Positions 33,489 to 44,864 of a DNA stretch of 64,000 nt are shown here, piece by piece (within the stretch, counting starts at the first letter, position 1; each line of letters opens with the position of its first letter). The stretch is taken from positions 12,871,633 to 12,935,632 of the forward strand of contig OZ007583.1 in NCBI GenBank assembly GCA_963931925.1, written 5' to 3'. Made by a program: the position numbers and the translations under genes. The notes below the pieces were generated by a model that did not search any database, was not told where the DNA came from, and worked only from the letters and a program-made list of their open reading frames with translations. This DNA comes from Onchidella celtica. Lineage: Eukaryota; Mollusca; Gastropoda; Systellommatophora; Onchidiidae.

Positions 33489-36400
33489 TGCCCGTGCAGA
33501 TGCGGGGCCCTCTTGCAGAAGAGGGACAGCAAAGAATACATCTGACGTGATACTGCGTGTCGTAAGAGGCGACTAAAGGTGCAAAGGTCCTGGTCTCCCG
33601 AGAAGAGCCAGTTGGCGGTGGGCCAACTACCCACCCTGTAAAAATAAACCAGTTACAGAAACACAAGCAAATACTTTAAATCAGTCTTTTATTTTGGGAG
33701 AAGGGGGAGCATCTGCACCTGTAGATTCAATGAAGGACAATGGACAAAGCCGAAAGGACTCCACTGGCCCGACTGCTCCTTCATCAAACAAGTCACTCCG
33801 GATTGCGTCGTGGAATGTCCGCTCCATGTATGAAGCAGGAAAGAGTGCCCAGGTTACAATGGAGATGAGGCGATACAGACTGCACATACTTGGAGTTAGC
33901 GAGACCCGCTGGATACAGTCCGGACTGAAACAACTTAATTCTGGGGAAAAGATTTTGTATTCTGGAAGGGAGGACAAAAAGCATACAGAAGGGGTAGCGA
34001 TCATCTTGAGCAAGCACGCCCAGAGGTCACTGAGGGGATGGGAACCCTACGGAAGAAGAATTATATTGGCATCATTTACTACAAAGAACAAGAACATCAA
34101 CATGAACATTGTGCAGATATACGCCCCAACAAATGAAGCAACCGATGAGGACAAGGACGATTTCTACAACCAGCTTCAGGAAATAGTTGACACATTGCCA
34201 AGAAAAGATGTGAACATTATAATGGGAGACGCCAATGCCAAGATAGGACAGGACAATACAGGGTATGAGGACATTATGGGGCGCAATGGTTTGGGACAAA
34301 TGAATGAGAATGGAGAGCGGTTTGCAAGTTTCTGCGCATTTAACAGCTATGTGATTGGAGGTTCAGTATTCCCACACAAGAGGATCCATAAGGCCACTTG
34401 GATTTCACCGGATGGAGTAACTGAAAACCAGATTGACCACTTTTGCATCACCCGACGATTCAGACGCTCACTGGAGGATGTCATAGTACAGAGAGGAGCT
34501 GATGTTGGATCTGACCATCACATGCTGCTGGCAAGACTCAAACTCCGCCTCAAGAAACAAGGTACCAGAGCAGGAACAAAGAGGAGAAAGTTTCAAGTGA
34601 GCCTTCTGGATGGAGACAAGAAGGAAGAGTTCCAGCTGACACTGAGGAATAGATTCAAACCCCTTGTTGACCTCGAAGAGACAGTAAATTTGGAGACTCA
34701 CTGGGCTAAGGTAAAAGGAGTATTTACATCGACATGTCAGGATGTTCTTGGGGAAAAGAAAGTGGAACACAAGGAATGGATCAGTCAAAAATCACTGGAC
34801 TTGATAAGGATAAGAAGAGACCTAAAAGAACAGGTAAATGCAAGTCGTACAAGAAGCTCAAGAGTTGGTAACCAGGAAGAGTACCGAGCATCAGCTAAAG
34901 AGGTCAAAAAATCAATTAAAAAAGACAAAGAGGAGTTCATAGGAATGTTAGCAGAGAAAGCAGAGAAGGCAGCAACAGGAGGACACACGAGGATCCTCTA
35001 CCAGACTACAAAGACTCTTGCTGGAAAATATGGAAAACCGGAAGTTCCTGTCAAGGATTGCAACAGGAAGGCTATTTTTTGGAAAGGAAGCTCAGGCAAA
35101 AAGATGGATAGAACATTTTAGTAGCCTCTTGAACAGACCTCCACCAAGCAACCCACCCGACATTCTACCCGCAAGAAATGATTTACCGATCAGTTGCGAC
35201 CCTCCGACTAAAGCAGAGATTAATGATGCCATAAAGCAGTTAAATCGAGGCAAGGCAGCTGGACCAGACCAGATCCCACCAGAGGCGCTGAAGGCAGATG
35301 CTGCTGGGGCTGCAGAGGATCTGCACTCACTATTCTCGAGGATTTGGATCGGAGGCAAGTTTCCAAAGGACTGGAAGGAAGGACACCTCGTGAAGCTTCC
35401 AAAAAAAGGGGACCTCAGCAATTGTAGTAACTACAGAGGAATCACACTTCTCTCCATCCCAGGAAAGGTTTTCAATCGGATTATTCTCAAGCGAATACAG
35501 AATGCAACAGACCCAAAACTTCGTGAGGAGCAAGCTGGTTTCAGGAGTAATCGATCAACCACCGACCAGATCGCCACGCTGAGAATTATAGTAGAGCAGT
35601 CGCTAGAGTGGAACTCCCAACTGATAGTGAACTTCCTTGACTACGAGAAGGCCTTTGATAGCATCGATAGAGAAACGCTGTGGAGAATATTGAGACATTA
35701 TGGAATCCCAGAGAAGATGGTGAATCTTATCAAGAGCATGTATGAGGGGACAAGTTGCAGAGTCGTACACGATGGTGAGCTTACTGACAGCTTTGATATC
35801 AAGACTGGTGTTAGGCAGGGTTGTTTGCTGTCCCCATTTCTGTTTATTCTGGTGATTGATTGGCTTATGAAAGAAACCACCAATGGAGGAAGAAATGGCA
35901 TACAATGGACCCCATGGACACAGCTGGACGATCTAGATTTTGCAGATGACTTGGCACTATTGTCGCACACACACGACCAGATGCAAGCAAAGACTACAGC
36001 TCTAAACAAAATTTCAGAATCTATTGGATTGAGGATACATCCTGCGAAGTCGAAGGTCCTAAAAATTGTTGCACCCCCAAGCGAACAAGTCAAAGTAGGA
36101 GATCAATCACTGGAAGATGTAGAGTCCTTCTGCTATCTTGGTAGTATCATTGACAATAAGGGAGGAACAGAGGCAGAAGTCAAAGCACGAATTGGAAAGG
36201 CACAGGCAGCTTTCACGTCCTTAAGCAGGATTTGGAGAACCAAGGATATATCTCTAAAAACAAAGCTGAGGATATTCAACTCGAACGTGAAGTCAGTCCT
36301 GTTGTATGGATGTGAGACTTGGAATGCGTCCCAGGCCTGCATAAAGAGAATCCAAGTTTTCATCAACAGATGTTTGAGGAAGCTACTTAAGATCAGATGG

Positions 36401-36733
36401 ACAGACAAGGTCAGCAATGAAATTGTTTGGAAAAGAACAAGACAGAGCCCAGTCAGAGAGGAAATTGGTAGGAGGCGATGGAGATGGATCGGCCACACTC
36501 TCAGGAGGCCAGGAAACAACATCGCGAAGAAGGTATTGGATTGGAATCCCCAGGGCAAGAGATCAAGAGGAAGGCCGCGCGGAACGTGGAGAAGAGCCAG
36601 AGAAAATGATGTGCAACGAAGCGGAAAGACTTGGAATAATGTAAAGAGGCTGGCCCATGATAGAGAGGGATGGAAAGTGTTTGTTGGTGGCCTATACCCT
36701 GATCCAGGGTGAGAAAGGCAATGATGATGATGA
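33489..36733 (+). mobile_element. RTE-like non-LTR retrotransposon, full length
   Basis: A 3245-bp element bounded by an 11-bp duplication. One coding region (33730-36712), a 5' UTR of about 240 bp with several hairpins, a 3' UTR of about 20 bp and a short ATGATGATGATGA tail. Small size, endonuclease plus RT in one frame, tiny 3' UTR and microsatellite tail are RTE-clade traits. Completeness and the exact duplication indicate a fairly recent insertion. Confidence 0.9.
33730..36712 (+). pseudogene. LINE ORF: AP-like endonuclease + reverse transcriptase, one frameshift
   Basis: The first in-frame ATG is at 33730. The endonuclease/exonuclease/phosphatase domain has SWNVRSM, SETRW, QIYAPT, GDANAKIG and SDHHMLLA, which would nick the target DNA. 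The RT domain has KGDLSNCSNYRGI, FLDYEKAFDS, GVRQGCLLSP and the catalytic FADD, with a C-terminal RRRWRWIGH and KRSRGRPRGTW region. The endonuclease part (frame of 33730) ends at 35121 and the RT part runs in the +1 frame to 36712. The join is at the T6 run near 35076-35081, where one inserted or deleted T would explain everything. It is either a single disabling mutation or a homopolymer sequencing error. Confidence 0.9.
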
Positions 36734-36744
36734 GCCTACGCCAC
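36734..36744. repeat. Target-site duplication of the LINE, right copy
   Basis: GCCTACGCCAC, identical to 33478-33488. Confidence 0.9.
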
Positions 36745-36924
36745 GTGGATATCTTTATACTCACACATCAATCACATACATTTAACACTAACACTGACTA
36801 AAAAAGAATACTGCATGATCAGTTCGAAATAGGGCCTGCGTTTCCCAACTGGCTTAGATCTGTTACCAATTTTTGCACAGACCGTACAATGACGTCAATT
36901 TCTACTTGAACTGTTTTTGTTTCT

Positions 36925-37163
36925 TGTATTTTGTATACTTAGTTGGTCTCATATGGGTTAATTTGCCTTATATACTATACTGTCATCGCAGCCCAGTTAC
37001 AACTGGAGCAGACCCGTCCTGGCTGAGGAGGGGGGGGGGGGAGGAGGAGGAAATGATAAGGTAGGGATACGCTTTATTTAATTTTGCCCGGGCAGCGGCC
37101 TGTTCGGTCCGCTCTTCTCGATTTTCAGCTGCCAATGTATCGTAAATGTGGGTAATGTACACA
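36925..37163 (-). mobile_element. tRNA-derived SINE, copy 3 (head missing)
   Basis: The minus strand contains the SINE body (GCAGCTGAAAATCGAGAAGA, GCCGCTGCCCGGGCAAAATT) and 3' end, but no tRNA-like head: 5' truncated. Includes the G-homopolymer at 37030-37041. Confidence 0.8.
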
Positions 37164-39022
37164 CAAAATGAAACGCATTTACGCTGAGTAGAATCTGAAA
37201 GCGTTATTGGAAAGTTCTCTCTTCTAGTGAGGAAATGATACGCAAAATGCGTGTGTGTGTATGTGTGGGGGGGGGGTGAGTTTGGAGAAAGCGCATGGAT
37301 ACAACGGCGATCACGTTGCGCTAGGGAGAAGCAAGGAGATAGACAGAATGTAAGCAAAGCAATTGATAGGACGGAAAGGGGAACGGGGAACAACGTGTGT
37401 ATGTGTGCGTGTGTGTGTCTGTGTGTGTGGGCAAAGCAAAAAAGGAATTGGGGGGGGGGGGGTTGAAGAAGGGTGAAATCTTTTGAGACATTCTTGTTAA
37501 GACATGACCCGGCAGGTCAGAGCGAAAAAAAAGAAAATAGGGCATACCAAGGAGCTTATAATATAAGCTCCTCGGGGCAAACTTACAATGGGTGAAGTGG
37601 GTTAGGTCGTGGTATACAATAATTGTGGGGGAAGGGTGGCAACGGCTGTCGGGAATTTACAAAAAGATTCGAAGAAACCGGATCTGTGCAAGGTACTAGG
37701 ACTCGAGATGTACATTGATAAGTCAGGTTATTAAACTGCGGGCAGGATTAAAAATGAGAGAAAATAATAATTTACGGCTTCCTGTTCGCTTTACGGCATT
37801 TAATGTCTAAAAGACTAGGATGTTGATTTTGATGTTCTGTTCTTTCAGTTTGTGAAATAGCACAATGTTTGCAGTGCATGACGTTTTAGGGTGAAATAAG
37901 AGCATCAAGATCATTTTAAACATTGGAATAACAGTAGTTGATAAGACGTTCAACGATGAACTAAACAAAATTAGGGCAGAAAGAAAGAAGAAGTCAAACG
38001 AAAAAAAAAAAAAAAAAGAAAGAGAAAAAAAGAATGGAACTTGTTGGACTAGGACAGGGTTCCCGACCTGAAATTTTCATGCATACACTTTCCAAATCTC
38101 ATACTAAAACACGCACTCTCATCCATACAAACTTTCAGTTTCACACACATAGACGCTCTTAGTCATATAACACTAGCTCTGATGATGATGATGATGATGA
38201 TGATAATTATTATTATTATTGTTGTTGTTTTTATCTTGAAATAATAATATTAAAAACATTGTTTTAAAAGGTCCCCATTATTGGTCACTTTATTATGGTA
38301 AATTCAAATTACTTAACACATCAGGGCAGAGGTAGATTTACGTTGGAAAGTTGGTAAGGAGTAGAAAGGGATGAGAACGGTCGGGTAGTCCTTAAGTAGT
38401 CAAAGGCGTCACACCAATAGGAAAACTTGTGGGCAGAAATAGCCAGTATTTATAATCTTCCTACAATAGAGCCAGATCCATAAATGTGTTTAGCGGAGAG
38501 GCTCCGAAATTATTCATTCAAAAAATATCAGAACTGGTACATAGGTGTAAGCGAGCCTACCGGTTTACTTGCAAACATTTGTATGAGACGATACAGAGCG
38601 GTTACATTAGCAATTTTAGAATTTCGTCAATTTCAATCGGGGGTTATGAAAATTGGTAGATTAATTAGGAGTAGCTCGCTGGTTTACCTAGGTATGTTTA
38701 CCATTTTCACCTGTTCCGCACGAGGTGGTAACAAATATTACTACAGGCGTCTTTAAAGTTCAGTTTGAAATCATAATTTACCTTTGACAGCGCAGTACTG
38801 CAACTCCATGTATTCTTCAAGTTTCATTAGAGAATACAACTGATGTTTCAAACTTGTACGTTTGTTGGTTTTGGCGGGATTTACTCACACTTAATTTTTA
38901 GTATTGCTATTGTACGCCGTGGGAACTAATGTTACCAGATCTCGTAAATAAAGGATTTACTAAATCCAACGCGTCTATAGGTCGTGGTAATGAATGTTCC
39001 CACGCAGTCAGATACTGTCAGG
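37164..39022. other. Unassigned intergenic DNA
   Basis: No gene. Short microsatellites (GT near 37408-37430, GAT near 38181-38203), G- and A-homopolymers and a 23-bp near-perfect palindrome GGAGCTTATAATATAAGCTCC at about 37551. Confidence 0.35.
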
Positions 39023-39191
39023 CAGGGGTTCCCAACCGAGGGTGCGAGACAATATTATTTCAGGAGATGCGAAAGGTTGAAATACAGTGTACAGCGTCAT
39101 CTTCAAACCAGATAATTACTTTTGTAGTGGGTGCGAGAATATATCAGACGTTTTCTAGGGTGCGAGGTATAGAGAAAGTTGGGAACCGCTG
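39023..39191. mobile_element. hAT-type MITE
   Basis: The 169-bp element has ends CAGGGGTTCCCAAC and (inverted) CAGCGGTTCCCAAC, typical hAT termini. It is flanked by an 8-bp duplication with one mismatch, CTGTCAGG (39015-39022) and CTGTAAGG (39192-39199). No transposase. Confidence 0.85.
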
Positions 39192-39569
39192 CTGTAAGGA
39201 ATGAAACAAAAGCTTCATCGCCACCAAAATCTCCCAACATGCAGTTGAGGGACACAAAATAAGTTCAGGACAGGACCCCACCATCTCACTCACGAAACTC
39301 CTCCCCTGAATCGTAAGCAATTAGAGCAGTGTTTTGAAGAGATCGAATTTCTGTGCTACTGACATGTTTACCCTGTGGTAACAAGAACAAAGCACAGTAT
39401 CAACGGGTAAACACACGCCACCCATTCTTTGTTGTGAAATGAAGAAAAACAAGAAAACTTTGACATCAGGTACAGGTTTTTTCGGGTCGAGTATGTTCTG
39501 TCTCTCGGTGTGATCTAACTGGGTTATCTTTATGGGCGATTTCTGAGACTATCCTCAATAGCGATTGGC

Positions 39570-40014
39570 CAATTATAGTCGCATGTTAGTTCGCCTTCCA
39601 GTTCGAAGGCACGGGGTTCGAATCCCGGTAGGTGCAAACATATTGGAATCAGGGGATTTTTCTCATAAGTTCCTGTCCCTGATCCTATGGTAGGTAGGAT
39701 AGAGTATCTGGTCTTCTCTGATAAGGACGAAAAAGTCCGATGGCCCTCGTGCATGTTGCGCACGTTAAAGATACCTTGGCAGTTGGAAGTCGAGTATAAG
39801 GCCGGTCGGTCGCCCAAGCAATATTTAAAAAAAACAGCAACAAATCCCTACCTCTACACCCCCCCCCCATCCCCGCCCCCCAGCCGAACAGTGTTGTACT
39901 GTGGCGACGACGTGCCTGCTCCAGTTGTAACTGGGATGCAGTGACGCTCAGGCAAATTTCCCAAATGGGATCAAAGAAGTATACAAAATACAAAATACAA
40001 AATACAAACAATAC
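39570..40014 (+). mobile_element. tRNA-derived SINE, copy 4
   Basis: Plus strand: head with B box GGGGTTCGAATCCCGG, body GATCCTATGGTAGGTAGGAT, GCGCACGTTAAAGATACC, C-homopolymer zone, 3' unit GTAACTGGGATGCAGTGACG, ending in a (ACAAAAT)n tail at 39981-40012. The tail is best preserved here. Confidence 0.87.
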
Positions 40015-43000
40015 AGTAATACTGCTATGCTCCAGTTTTGATTTGGGGTTGATTTTATGCGATTTTATGTATAGAAATTTCTGTAATACGAACGGGTGAT
40101 TAGTTCCCATGATTACTTAACTTTGCGGCTTTTTTAGATAAAGATATATAATTCTCTGAGATATATTATTTACCCCTAATTTATTTAGGCCAATATCCAT
40201 CTCTATTTGCTGTTACTTGTACGGCCTGCCCTGGTTCATGTCACAAAATTATGGTCCGTAGGATGGGCACGCTATCTTGTACGTTTAGTACGATTAATAA
40301 TTATATGTCATTTTGACGTCCTGGGTGCTGCTAGATCTCACTATGCTGCCAAACTGGTGTGGCGGAAGGGACTGGCTCAGAATATTACCTTTGTTATTTT
40401 TGTATCTAATTTCATATCTGCACTTTCCTGACTGTTACTGACTGGGCCAGAGACAACTGTGTGTTAAATGGAGTGGTTCTCAAGGCTTAAACTTCCTGAA
40501 ATATGCCCTGGCATTGACAGCACTTTCTTAACCCTATGCATAAAATTCTAGAAAACTACAAAGAAGCAGGTCATTCCCATCAGTGCACAGCTAGGGGTTT
40601 GGGGGTTGGGGGCGTTATCGGGACACAAAGGGGAATCACGTTGGTTGGAAAGTACATGGTCATTATAAATGTCATAGCATATTAAAATGCCATTATTTTG
40701 TCACGCCCAGCACGCTCATTCCTTTTCCTTCGTATTTTTTTTTTCTAATTTTTGTCTCAGATTTCAGAATTTATGTAAGTAAAGTACCTTGAACTTACAT
40801 TCAGGCAGCATGACAAATTTACATAAAGATAGAATTATTGCAAATCTTAAGCACCCCTTCTCGCCTACGTCTGAAGTGGCTGTGGGCAGGGGCATATCTA
40901 CGCAAAATGGGGCTTATGGCAAAATGCGCCCTGTCCAAACAAAAAATATATCTAAAAAATGACACCAATCTTTGGGATAGCTTTACGAATAATATCAGCT
41001 CTAACACATTCATCAAGCTCGTTAATCTTTTAGTTAACAAATTATGATACGACATGAACATTGTGACGGCATCTTTTTCACATCTGAAGAAAATCCGTCG
41101 TTTCAATATGCGGAAAGGCTTGTCTGACTTGAACAGAAAGTGTTCGGTGGCATCCACAGAGTTGTACAATAGACAAGAGATGACACTCAGCTGCGACACT
41201 TCTCTTCCGTCCACTAAAAGATGGCGGCAATTCACGAGGTCACACAGTGCTGCCCCATTGCAGACAAAATTAAGGCAAGCAACTATTAATTACAGCTCAC
41301 ACTAATGGTACATAGCAGTTGCACTTTTGTCTCGCTTCGAGTCACCGAAGGGTGTACAGAGACCTGAACTACTTACCGCTCTAGTCTATCTATAGAGTTC
41401 TATGGTGGCGTCCCCTTCAAGTAACGCCATTGGATTGTGCCACATCAGCGGTACTTTGGATACGCCTATGTTTGTGATTTTTAAATTTCTATGGCACAAA
41501 CAAAATACATTAATTCTTTTACTCGCGTCGTTGGGGAAAACCAGCCTGTGACAATCGACAGGTTTAACTGCACCTTGTTATTTAATGCTGCACTTGTCAA
41601 GGTCATTTTATTTATCGGTTATATAATGGGTTATTTTTGCTGTTGTTGTTGTTTTTGAGTTGCTGGTCTGGGTTAAACCCACTGAAACACCATGCCAGAT
41701 CAAAACGACAATAATAAATGCCATGTATTATGAAAAAAAAAAGCTTATTTGAAAGCCCTAATGTCTAGTTGTACAGTGTTTTGGTGACGGTGACATCCTG
41801 GTTTAATCTGGTTGGGCAGCAAGAATCATACATTTTATTACTATAAAGAGGGTAGAGAAAAAGTATGTAAGACCCTAAAATTTCCTGACTACATGGTAAA
41901 AAATTATGAAACTTGGCTGACTGCTTCAATTTTTTGTTTGATAAATGACGTGGAGACCTCTGTTTTGGACAAAATTCAGCCTTTAATATCCTTTATTCAC
42001 CTTTTTTTTAACCTCAAAAATAAGAGCTCATTTTCGTCGAGTAGAATCGAAAAGTTTGGCCGAAAATTGCTTTCTATGCTCCTCTTTACACATTGCCAGC
42101 AGATGGTCAACTTTATCACATCTGTATATTCTGCAAAAGGATTGTAGTTTAACAAAACGATAGATTAGTTTTTGCATCCAATCGAAATGTCATTATGATA
42201 ATGCAACCTACATCTAAATATACAGCTGGAATTGGCACAATGAAAAATTGCAATTTTGTCTTGCCTTGGTTGGCTAGTCATAATTATTACAATGGAGGTG
42301 AGGCCGCCACTGTAAGCATGAAGGCGTTTTAACCGGTGAGCCTTAAATTCTACAAAATATCATATTAAACATAGAGAGACGTAAAGGTGCACGTGGGCAT
42401 ATCTTGAAAGGTCATGAAGTTTGCTATACTTTTAATACTTCCGTTGATTTGAGCCACAACTGAGTTGAACAGAAAAAAGTCTTCCGACATTTTGAACCGG
42501 AAAAAAAGGCTCATTTTCTTCGAGTAGAATTAAAAAGTATGACCGGAAATTTCGTTTTGCGTCTCCGTGTACACATCGGTAATAGAAACACAACTTTAAA
42601 AATCACATTAATTTTGTGTTTTCACCTAGTCAGCGGGCCAACTGATGTCAATAATTAAAAGTATATTAGTTGAATGTTCGCTAAATTTCATTTCCTCTAT
42701 TAAAGTATGTTTAATGCTCACAGACGCTGTGTACTTATGGAGTTTGCTTGTCTGGGGGTAGTAAACATCGATGAATTTACAAAGAGAGCGGTTTCCCAGA
42801 TGTTGCAGGGTACATTTTGCTGTCAGTAGCATGAGGGAACGCAAGACAGGTTGAAAATCTTCAATCATGGAAACGTTGCTAACAAATTGGTATACTGAGA
42901 AGAAGGATTGTTATGACATTTGTGCCCATGAATACTACACTGGTCAAACCTCAGTTTTCTACCCCAGCCTGAGAAGGAAATGTTTCGTCTCCTTCCGATA

Positions 43001-43229
43001 ACACTCCCCATCTCTCATTATGGAAATACGGAACCAACTGTCCATTCAGACCATTGGTGGGAAAAACCCCAAAATGGATCCTGGAGCAGGGAGAGGAGCA
43101 CTTGTAAGGATGGCCGGTGTACTAGGATTCTGGCTCCTGTCATTAATCAATTAATCAGTCTTTAGGCACCAGACCAAAAGAAGAAGCAATAGAAGAAAAA
43201 AAAAGAGAAACCTGGAGAAAAGGGAGAAC
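40015..43229. other. Unassigned intergenic DNA with small duplications
   Basis: No gene recognised. CAGGGGCATATCTACG at about 40894 resembles a DNA-transposon end, with a weak partner near 41473. A roughly 75-bp segment around 42028-42103 (CTCATTTTCGTCGAGTAGAAT) is repeated in imperfect form at about 42509-42585. Confidence 0.35.
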
Positions 43230-43234
43230 AAGAC
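43230..43234. repeat. Target-site duplication of GyB, left copy
   Basis: AAGAC, repeated at 50684-50688. The target is A/G-rich DNA on both sides. Confidence 0.88.
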
Positions 43235-44588
43235 TGTAACAGGGCGACAGACAGGCAAGGTATAGCTAGCGTGGGAAGATAGCTAACGGCGGGGAGACAG
43301 AGTTATTGTAGGCCAGAGGGGGAAAGTAGCCGATGCAACTGAAGCGCTTTGACACCCGAAAAGGGTAGTGTTTACTTGACCGCCGTACTTGTCGATCAGA
43401 TCACCTGGGAATTGCTTGGGGGGTAGAGCTGTTTCAATAGTATTTGACGTGGAGCCGACGGGGGGGGGGCTATTAGGATAACTAATGCACACTCGGTGGG
43501 CGTCTTGGGACGCTACCTGACTGGGTATAAATCCCCGAACGCTCCTTCCAACTTCAGACCGCTGAGAGCACTCACCAGCTTCGTGCCGAAGAGGAGACCA
43601 CAACTGCAACTGTAACTTTGTACTAGTCTTGTGAGTGGGGAAGGTCAGGGAACCCGCAAACATCCTTTGTCAGAGCGTGGTATCTTTGGTATCTTGTCGG
43701 CATTTGGGCTGTTGCTGAGTGGTAAGTTAATTGTACGATGTATGTGTATTTTACTTAATGTTCATGATTGTAGAACCTAAATCTAGTGGGTTTACTTTGG
43801 TATAACTACTGCCTCTGAGAGAGTCACGGAAACGCCGTTATATATATGTTACGAAACCTTATAGGATGGGGTCCGTTAGAGAGAGCGTTATTCTTCGTGG
43901 GGAACGTGTAAATATCATTAAAACTGTATTGATCGTTTATTGTATTGCCTATATGGGAGCCTATGGAGTATGGGAGCTGCAGCCTGACTTATAACAGTGT
44001 CAGCGGTTAAAAGTGTTAATGATGAATATCCGTCATGGAGTAAGTATGGAAGTCATGCCTTCCAGCAGTAGATTAGGACTTTGCGATTGTTTTTCTACAG
44101 AGGAGGAAGAACAACGGCTTCTTGGCTTCTCAACTTCTTGTACTTTGATTAACGACATCGTGGCTTCTTGGTTTCCCGACCTATTGGTACCTGCCGATAC
44201 CTGTTGATCTAACTGCGCAGTCAAGCCAGAGTAGAGAGGAAGAACCAGTGCCCAGATAGCGCCATACACCCCTAAAGGAGAGGTTTCCTTAAGCTGAATG
44301 TACCCGTGTGTTTTATAAAATGTGCTAGGAATTGAATATTACGAAGCCTTTTAATTATCATGTACTGATTTGCATCATCTTCATTCCATCGAAATTCACA
44401 TGCAATTGTATGACCTATGTTCCTATTATTATTGAATGAATTAATAATTATTGTATATATATAAGCAATACAGATATCGTTTGTTATAACTTATAGAAGA
44501 GAGATAGTCGATTATTTAGTGTGTTTGTGCCGTGCCCATCACGGCTGGTGTCAGAAGAAAGTTAGTGAGAGAAAGTGGAAACATCACA
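43235..44588 (+). repeat. GyB 5' LTR
   Basis: Starts TGTAACAGGGC, ends ACATCACA. Contains a TATA box and, 43 bp before its end, a second copy of the PBS start (TGGTGTCAGAAG, 44546-44557). Confidence 0.93.
43526..43532 (+). promoter_or_regulatory. GyB LTR core promoter TATA box
   Basis: TATAAAT in U3, also at 49621-49627 in the 3' LTR. Transcription, and so the R region, would start near 43555. Confidence 0.65.
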
Positions 44589-44589
44589 A

Positions 44590-44607
44590 TGGTGTCAGAA
44601 GTGGGAT
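44590..44607 (+). promoter_or_regulatory. GyB primer-binding site, tRNA-Leu type
   Basis: TGGTGTCAGAAGTGGGAT, one base after the LTR. It is complementary to the 3' end of animal tRNA-Leu of the CAG type (ATCCCACTTCTGACA plus CCA), as I recall that sequence. Confidence 0.85.
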
Positions 44608-44864
44608 CCTGCTAGTAAATAACATTTAATTTTGATCTGGGTCGTGTCAAGGGGCTATTGTGTGATTGTGTGGACAGGTCATCTGCCCTGAGGCGAGTGA
44701 GAGAGATTGACATTTACTACCTGAGACATGCTCTGATTTTACCTGTGTTCAATTTTATCTTTTGTCACAGAGAAAATTGTTGTTTGCTATTGCAGGAATA
44801 TTGTTGTTAACTTCACAGTTACGATCCACGCTTTATTGTTAGCTTTGTTACAGGTCAATTGCTG
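44608..44864 (+). other. GyB 5' leader
   Basis: About 257 bp between PBS and gag start, with no upstream frame of note. Confidence 0.6.

Noticed and set aside
33489-33660. HDV-like ribozyme at the LINE 5' end as a firm call
   Set aside because: The stems seen do not form the required nested double pseudoknot by hand; kept only as a test under findings.
33694-33729. Start of the LINE frame at 33694
   Set aside because: The codon there is TTG; the first in-frame ATG is at 33730.
38484-38756. 90-codon plus-strand frame
   Set aside because: No recognisable similarity, no splice or promoter context, amino-acid composition as expected by chance.
40894-41473. DNA transposon with CAGGGGCATATCTACG end
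   Set aside because: The partner end is weak and no convincing target duplication is visible, so it is mentioned only within the unassigned stretch.
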